DNA of 57,099 bases from Mycobacterium sp. IS-3022 (GTDB lineage: Bacteria > Actinomycetota > Actinomycetes > Mycobacteriales > Mycobacteriaceae): positions 1 through 57,099 of the forward strand of contig NZ_LQIN01000017.1 in the NCBI RefSeq assembly GCF_001500065.1. Direction: 5' to 3'. Below, piece by piece: positions 53,494 to 57,099 of the stretch. Numbering within the stretch: the stretch's first letter is position 1; each line of letters opens with the position of its first letter. The translations under genes and the position numbers were made by a program. Below the pieces are notes generated by a model. It did not search any database and was not told the DNA's origin. It saw nothing but the letters and a program-made list of their open reading frames with translations.

Positions 53494-54342
53494 ATGCCAC
53501 CGTTACCGGTGCGAGACGGGCTGGGCCCGGCGCGGGTGCGGCTGCGTGGCGGAGCGGTGCTGGTCGAGTTGGCCTCTCGGTTCGGCGAGGCAGCCGCCAC
53601 CAAAGTGCTTGCAGGCGAGGTGGTCACGGCTGGTGGTGAAGTCGTGACGGCGGGTACGGTGCTGCCGCCGGGCGCATTCGTGTACCTGTACCGAGATCTG
53701 CGCGACGAGGTACCGGTGCCGTTCGACATTCCCGTGCTGTATCGCGACGACGACATCGTGGTGGTCGACAAGCCGCACTTTCTGGCGACGATGCCGCGCG
53801 GTCGCCATGTGGCGCAGACGGCGACTGTGCGGTTACGGCGAGAACTCGACCTGCCGGAGTTGTCGCCCGCGCATCGGTTGGACCGGTTGACCGCGGGTGT
53901 GCTGTTGTTCACGACGCGGCGCGAAGTGCGGGGCACCTATCAGACGATGTTCGCCCGCGGCGAGGTGCGCAAGACGTACCTCGCACGGGCCGGTGTCGAC
54001 CCGTCACTTGAGTTCCCGATGGTGGTGCGTAGCCGTATCGTCAAGCGGCGCGGGCGGCTACAGGCGATAGAAGAGCCCGGCGAGCCGAACGCGGAAACAT
54101 ACGTGGAGAACCTTGGCAATGGGCTGTACCGACTGACCCCGCGGACCGGACGGACGCATCAACTACGGGTGCACATGGCGTCGCTGGGGCTGCCGATCGT
54201 CAACGACCCGTTGTACCCCGACGTGACCGACGTTGCGCCCGAAGACTTCTCACGGCCACTGCAACTGCTGGCGCACAGCATCGAGTTCGTGCATCCGGAG
54301 ACCGGTCGGTCACACGAGTTCACGAGCGGTCGCGCGCTGTGA
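53494..54342 (+). CDS. RluA-family pseudouridine synthase (Rv3300c-type)
   Basis: This 282-residue protein has the RluA catalytic motif AHRLDRLTAGVLLFT, with Asp as nucleophile. DDDIVVVDKPHFLATMPRG, RKTYLARAG, ETYVENLGNGLYRLTPRTGR, THQLRVHMASLGLPIVNDPL are the other conserved blocks. An S4-like stretch precedes the catalytic domain. It isomerises uridine in rRNA or tRNA; the site is unknown. ATG 53494 is chosen; TTG 53485, which overlaps the glpD2 stop, is an alternative start. Confidence 0.92.
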   Translation: MPPLPVRDGLGPARVRLRGGAVLVELASRFGEAAATKVLAGEVVTAGGEVVTAGTVLPPGAFVYLYRDLRDEVPVPFDIPVLYRDDDIVVVDKPHFLATMPRGRHVAQTATVRLRRELDLPELSPAHRLDRLTAGVLLFTTRREVRGTYQTMFARGEVRKTYLARAGVDPSLEFPMVVRSRIVKRRGRLQAIEEPGEPNAETYVENLGNGLYRLTPRTGRTHQLRVHMASLGLPIVNDPLYPDVTDVAPEDFSRPLQLLAHSIEFVHPETGRSHEFTSGRAL

Positions 54343-54343
54343 C

Positions 54344-56320
54344 TCAGCGCCGCGGGTCCGGAGGCGGGGTCACCTGTGCGCCCGCCGCGATCACCGCGCG
54401 GTTGCGTTCGGCGACCGTTCGCAGCGTCATCTTGACCAACCACCGGTCGTAGGTCATGAAGCCGTTGACCTCGTTCTCGACATCAGTGGTCTGGGTGTAG
54501 ATCGCGCCGGACAGACCGCCCCTGCGGACCGCCTCTTCCAGGTCGCGGCTCACCTCGACATAGCGCTGCGTCAAACGGGCTCGGCTGTCGGCCATTTCGT
54601 AGGCCTGCGGTTTGCCGGGCCAGCGGTTCCCGTCGGGCACCAACCCGAGGCCGCCGTACTCCCCGTCGACCACGACCCGGTGTTCGAGCGGCACCGGACG
54701 ATCGCCGAGCATCGTCCTCTCGTCGCGTCGGGTCGCCGGATTGTCGTGCAGGACCGGACGGCCCGGCCCGACATAGGTGTGGTCATCGTAGACGTCGCCG
54801 GCCCTGCTGTCGGGCCGGGACTTGCAACAGTTGACACCACTGTTGGCGTTGACCATCCGCGTGGGGTCCGCGGTCTTGGCCACGTGGGCGATTCTGGCGG
54901 TGTCGAACTCGCCCCAGCCCTCGTTGAACACAACCCAGCCGACGATCGAAGTGACGCTGCGCAACTGGTCGATCATCGCGACGAGTTCACGTTCGAAGTT
55001 CGCCTTCGCCTCCGGCGGCGGATCCGGAGCCGGACCGACCGGGACGTCGAGGGACACGTTCAGCGACGGCATGTCCTGCCACACCAGCAGGCCGAGCTTG
55101 TCCGCCCAGTAGTACCAGCGCGCCGGTTCGACCTTCGCGTGCTTACGGACGAAGTTCATGCTGAGCGCCTTGGTGCGCTCGAGGTCGAACCTCAGCGCGT
55201 CGTCGGTGGGCGCGGTGTAGATGCCGTCGGGCCAATAGCCTTGATCCAGCGGGCCGTGCAGGAAAGTGATCTTGTTGTTCAACGCGATTCGCGGCCGGCC
55301 CTGCGGATCCCGCACCGTGCTGATCGTGCGCAGGCCACCGTAGCTGCTGACCTCGTCGACGACCTTTCCCTCCGGGCTGACAAGCCGCACCTCGAGGTCA
55401 TACAGGTAGGGGTCGTCGGGCGTCCACAAGCGCGGCTTCGGCACCTGCACACGCACCGGCTTGCCGGGTTCGGCCGACGAGCGGGCCAGCGTCGCACCGT
55501 CCGGGACGGACACGATCACCTCGGCCCGTTCGTCGGTGGTTCCGGAAACCCGCGGTGTAATGGTGAAGCCGGTCAAATCCGGTGTGATGTCGAGCTTTTC
55601 GATGTGCGCGGCGCGGACAGGTTCCATCCACACGGTCTGCCAGATGCCCGACGCGCCGGTGTAGAACAGACCTTCTGGATCGTTGCGCTGCTTGCCGACG
55701 GCGAACGGACCGTCTTCGTTGCGGTCCTCGGCGCGCACGACGATCTCCTGCGCGCCCGTCCATTTCAGCGCATCGGTGATGTCCGCGCTGAACGCGGTGA
55801 AACCACCCTCGTGATGGGCCACGCGCCGGTTGTTCACCCACACCGTGGCCGTCTGATCGACCGCGCCGAAGTGCAGCAGCACGCGCTGCCCCCGCCAGGT
55901 GCCCGGCACCTCGAAGACCTTCCGGTACCACATCTGGTCGTCGTGCCGCTTGATCCCGGACAGCGCCGACTCCGCCGGATAGGGCACCAGGATCTTCTCG
56001 TCGTAATCGTCGGCTGATGGTGGTGTCGTCACCGCGGCGTCCCCGGACCGCCCGGTGTAGGCCCATACTCCGTTGAGGTTCAGCCAGCGTGCCCGCGCCA
56101 TCTGCGGCCGGGGGTATTCCGGCAGTGCGTTGTTCGGCCCGACCAGATGCGACCAGGGGGTCGACAGGGCGGGGCTCTGCCGCTGCCATGCCTCGGCCGC
56201 GTTGGCCGGCGCACCCAGGATCGCGATGCCCGCTACCAGGGCGACGGGCACGGCGGCCATCCGGCGCAGTGCCTTGCACACGCGGTGCCGCTTGGTCGAC
56301 GGCTCGGTGTTCGCGGCCAC
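54344..56320 (-). CDS. Secreted glycoside hydrolase family 2 protein
   Basis: This protein of about 658 residues starts at GTG 56320, which follows an AGGGGGG ribosome site; the ATG at 56347 is an alternative. The signal peptide core is MAAVPVALVAGIAILGAPAN, with cleavage near ANA-AE. The GH2 jelly-roll (RARWLNLNGVWAY, MWYRKVFEVPGTW, HFGAVDQTATVWVNN), Ig-like and TIM-barrel domains follow in order. The acid/base is Glu in FNEGWGE and the nucleophile Glu in VVDGEYGG. Substrate may be a beta-galactoside, glucuronide or mannoside. It converges on the pseudouridine synthase gene with one base between stops. Confidence 0.92.
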   Translation of the reverse strand: MAANTEPSTKRHRVCKALRRMAAVPVALVAGIAILGAPANAAEAWQRQSPALSTPWSHLVGPNNALPEYPRPQMARARWLNLNGVWAYTGRSGDAAVTTPPSADDYDEKILVPYPAESALSGIKRHDDQMWYRKVFEVPGTWRGQRVLLHFGAVDQTATVWVNNRRVAHHEGGFTAFSADITDALKWTGAQEIVVRAEDRNEDGPFAVGKQRNDPEGLFYTGASGIWQTVWMEPVRAAHIEKLDITPDLTGFTITPRVSGTTDERAEVIVSVPDGATLARSSAEPGKPVRVQVPKPRLWTPDDPYLYDLEVRLVSPEGKVVDEVSSYGGLRTISTVRDPQGRPRIALNNKITFLHGPLDQGYWPDGIYTAPTDDALRFDLERTKALSMNFVRKHAKVEPARWYYWADKLGLLVWQDMPSLNVSLDVPVGPAPDPPPEAKANFERELVAMIDQLRSVTSIVGWVVFNEGWGEFDTARIAHVAKTADPTRMVNANSGVNCCKSRPDSRAGDVYDDHTYVGPGRPVLHDNPATRRDERTMLGDRPVPLEHRVVVDGEYGGLGLVPDGNRWPGKPQAYEMADSRARLTQRYVEVSRDLEEAVRRGGLSGAIYTQTTDVENEVNGFMTYDRWLVKMTLRTVAERNRAVIAAGAQVTPPPDPRR

Positions 56321-56911
56321 GACTAGTCCCCCCTGCTGGAAACCCAATGACGAAATGCGGTTGTGGTGCAGTGCACCGTTGCCCCTGGCAAACCTAGTCG
56401 ACGGTGAGCCATGGACGAATCCGGTGTTTCCCTACGCTTCGCATCAGCGCGCTGGACGAACGTCTGTGGTCAGGCGTCGGCGAGCTGACAGAGACCTGGG
56501 GCCGAGATCGCGTGGATGCACGATTGCTGTTGTGACACAGCGGAGCTGCGAAGTCAGGATGCGCGCCGAGCCTAGCATCTTGCTATGTCGGACGCCACTT
56601 GGGAAGAGAGTCGGCTCACCGATGCGCCGCCTCGCCGGGGAGCAGGAACGCGGCCCTGCGGCGGGTCGGAACACCAGCTGATAGCAAACGTCGGCTAGAT
56701 GTGCTCAGCAGCTTGTCAGAGCACCCGTCCGGCAGCGGATGCGGCCACCGTACAGGTCGGGATGGTTCAGGCATCGCACAAGACATCGATGCGCCGAAGC
56801 GGTTCGTTACGACCGCTGTGTCGATCGCGGTCGTTCGGCCCCGGGCCGGCTCGGCGACTGTCACAATCGGGTCGGCGACAGCCTCTCGGCACGTTGCCTG
56901 AAGGAGGAGAT
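56321..56911. other. Intergenic stretch without recognisable gene
   Basis: About 590 bases between two divergent genes for exported proteins. Open frames here have no plausible start signals or protein features. It includes the upstream regions of both neighbours, and one hairpin ACGACCGC/GCGGTCGT (56809-56816 and 56827-56834, 10-base loop). No RNA gene, repeat or operator could be supported beyond that. Confidence 0.5.
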
Positions 56912-57099
56912 GTGCGCAAGGTATGGCTGTGCGCCGCTGCAGCCCTTTTCGCAGGCGGCCTGGTGAACGTGAGTCCACCGAACGCCGAGGCGACACTCTG
57001 CGGCTCCGTCGGCGGCAGGTTCGTCGACGTCACCGGGTGCGCCGACCCGCTGTCGTATCTCAACGAGCTGCCGCCGCCGCCACTCCCGCCACCGGAGAA
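56912..57099 (+). CDS. N-terminus of an exported protein, cut by the window end
   Basis: The GTG at 56912 follows AAGGAGGAG. The 62 visible residues start with a signal peptide (MRKVWLCAAAALFAGGLVNV, cleavage likely after AEA). The mature start has LCGSVGGRFVDVTGC, with two cysteines 13 residues apart that could form a disulfide. A Pro-rich stretch (LPPPPLPPPE) follows. The rest lies beyond the window. Family unknown; small Cys-containing secreted proteins of this type are frequent in mycobacteria. Confidence 0.7.
   Translation, partial: MRKVWLCAAAALFAGGLVNVSPPNAEATLCGSVGGRFVDVTGCADPLSYLNELPPPPLPPPE

Noticed and set aside
56809..56834. Hairpin ACGACCGC/GCGGTCGT as a terminator
   Set aside because: No T tract, short stem, and it lies between divergent genes where no transcript is expected to end.

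Overview
The window is a compact, high-GC chromosomal segment of a mycobacterium, most likely a rapid-growing environmental species (Mycolicibacterium type). Evidence is the protein content, frequent GTG starts, 1-4 base stop/start overlaps, and gene order that follows, from memory, the M. tuberculosis Rv3300c-Rv3342 neighbourhood plus folD/Rv3355c/Rv3359. No rRNA, tRNA, CRISPR array, transposase or phage gene was seen.

Layout. 1-4.5 kb: an amidohydrolase remnant, two SnoaL-like proteins, a double-FHA ABC exporter (Rv1747 type) and a TetR regulator with a palindromic operator. 4.5-8.1 kb: an exported protein, an old-yellow-enzyme oxidoreductase, folD with a DUF3017 partner, and a ZIP metal transporter. 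8.2-10.5 kb, the most accessory part: a Phd-type antitoxin followed in the same frame by a zeta-toxin-like ATPase that has no ordinary start codon; a 242 bp palindromic MITE-like element just upstream; and a SnoaL/HxlR divergent pair.

10.4-24.3 kb: methyltransferase, metX and metY (methionine synthesis) behind a SAM-IV riboswitch; monomeric isocitrate dehydrogenase; exonuclease III; type II NADH dehydrogenase; trpS; a YihY protein; a guanidinium-exporter-like SMR protein behind a guanidine-III riboswitch; a nitronate monooxygenase; and a D,D-carboxypeptidase. 24.4-31.1 kb: SMP-30-like protein; aminotransferase plus Lrp regulator divergent from an aldehyde dehydrogenase (probably amine/amino-acid catabolism); sigJ with a carboxymuconolactone-decarboxylase partner carrying an ECF41-like promoter; and a tryptophan-rich exported protein.

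31.1-49.7 kb: sdhCDAB divergent from cdd-deoA-add; a cutinase; a frameshifted VOC gene; an Rv3311-type protein with an internal duplication; an unknown protein divergent from a TetR; an EspC-like plus NlpC/P60 pair; then upp, pmmB, deoD, amiB1, amiA1. cdd, deoA, add, upp and deoD together form a nucleoside salvage cluster. An AbiEi/DUF559 gene is flanked by inverted copies of a 63 bp palindromic repeat; a third copy follows add. 49.7-57.1 kb: an Rv3304-type cyclotransferase-like protein, lpdA, glpD2, an RluA-type pseudouridine synthase, a secreted GH2 glycosidase, a 0.6 kb gene-free stretch, and the start of an exported protein cut by the window edge.

Notable non-coding features are two riboswitches, the MITE-like element, the 63 bp repeat family, several palindromic operators next to divergent regulators, and a candidate SigJ promoter. 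All family assignments are from reading the sequence; no database search was run.
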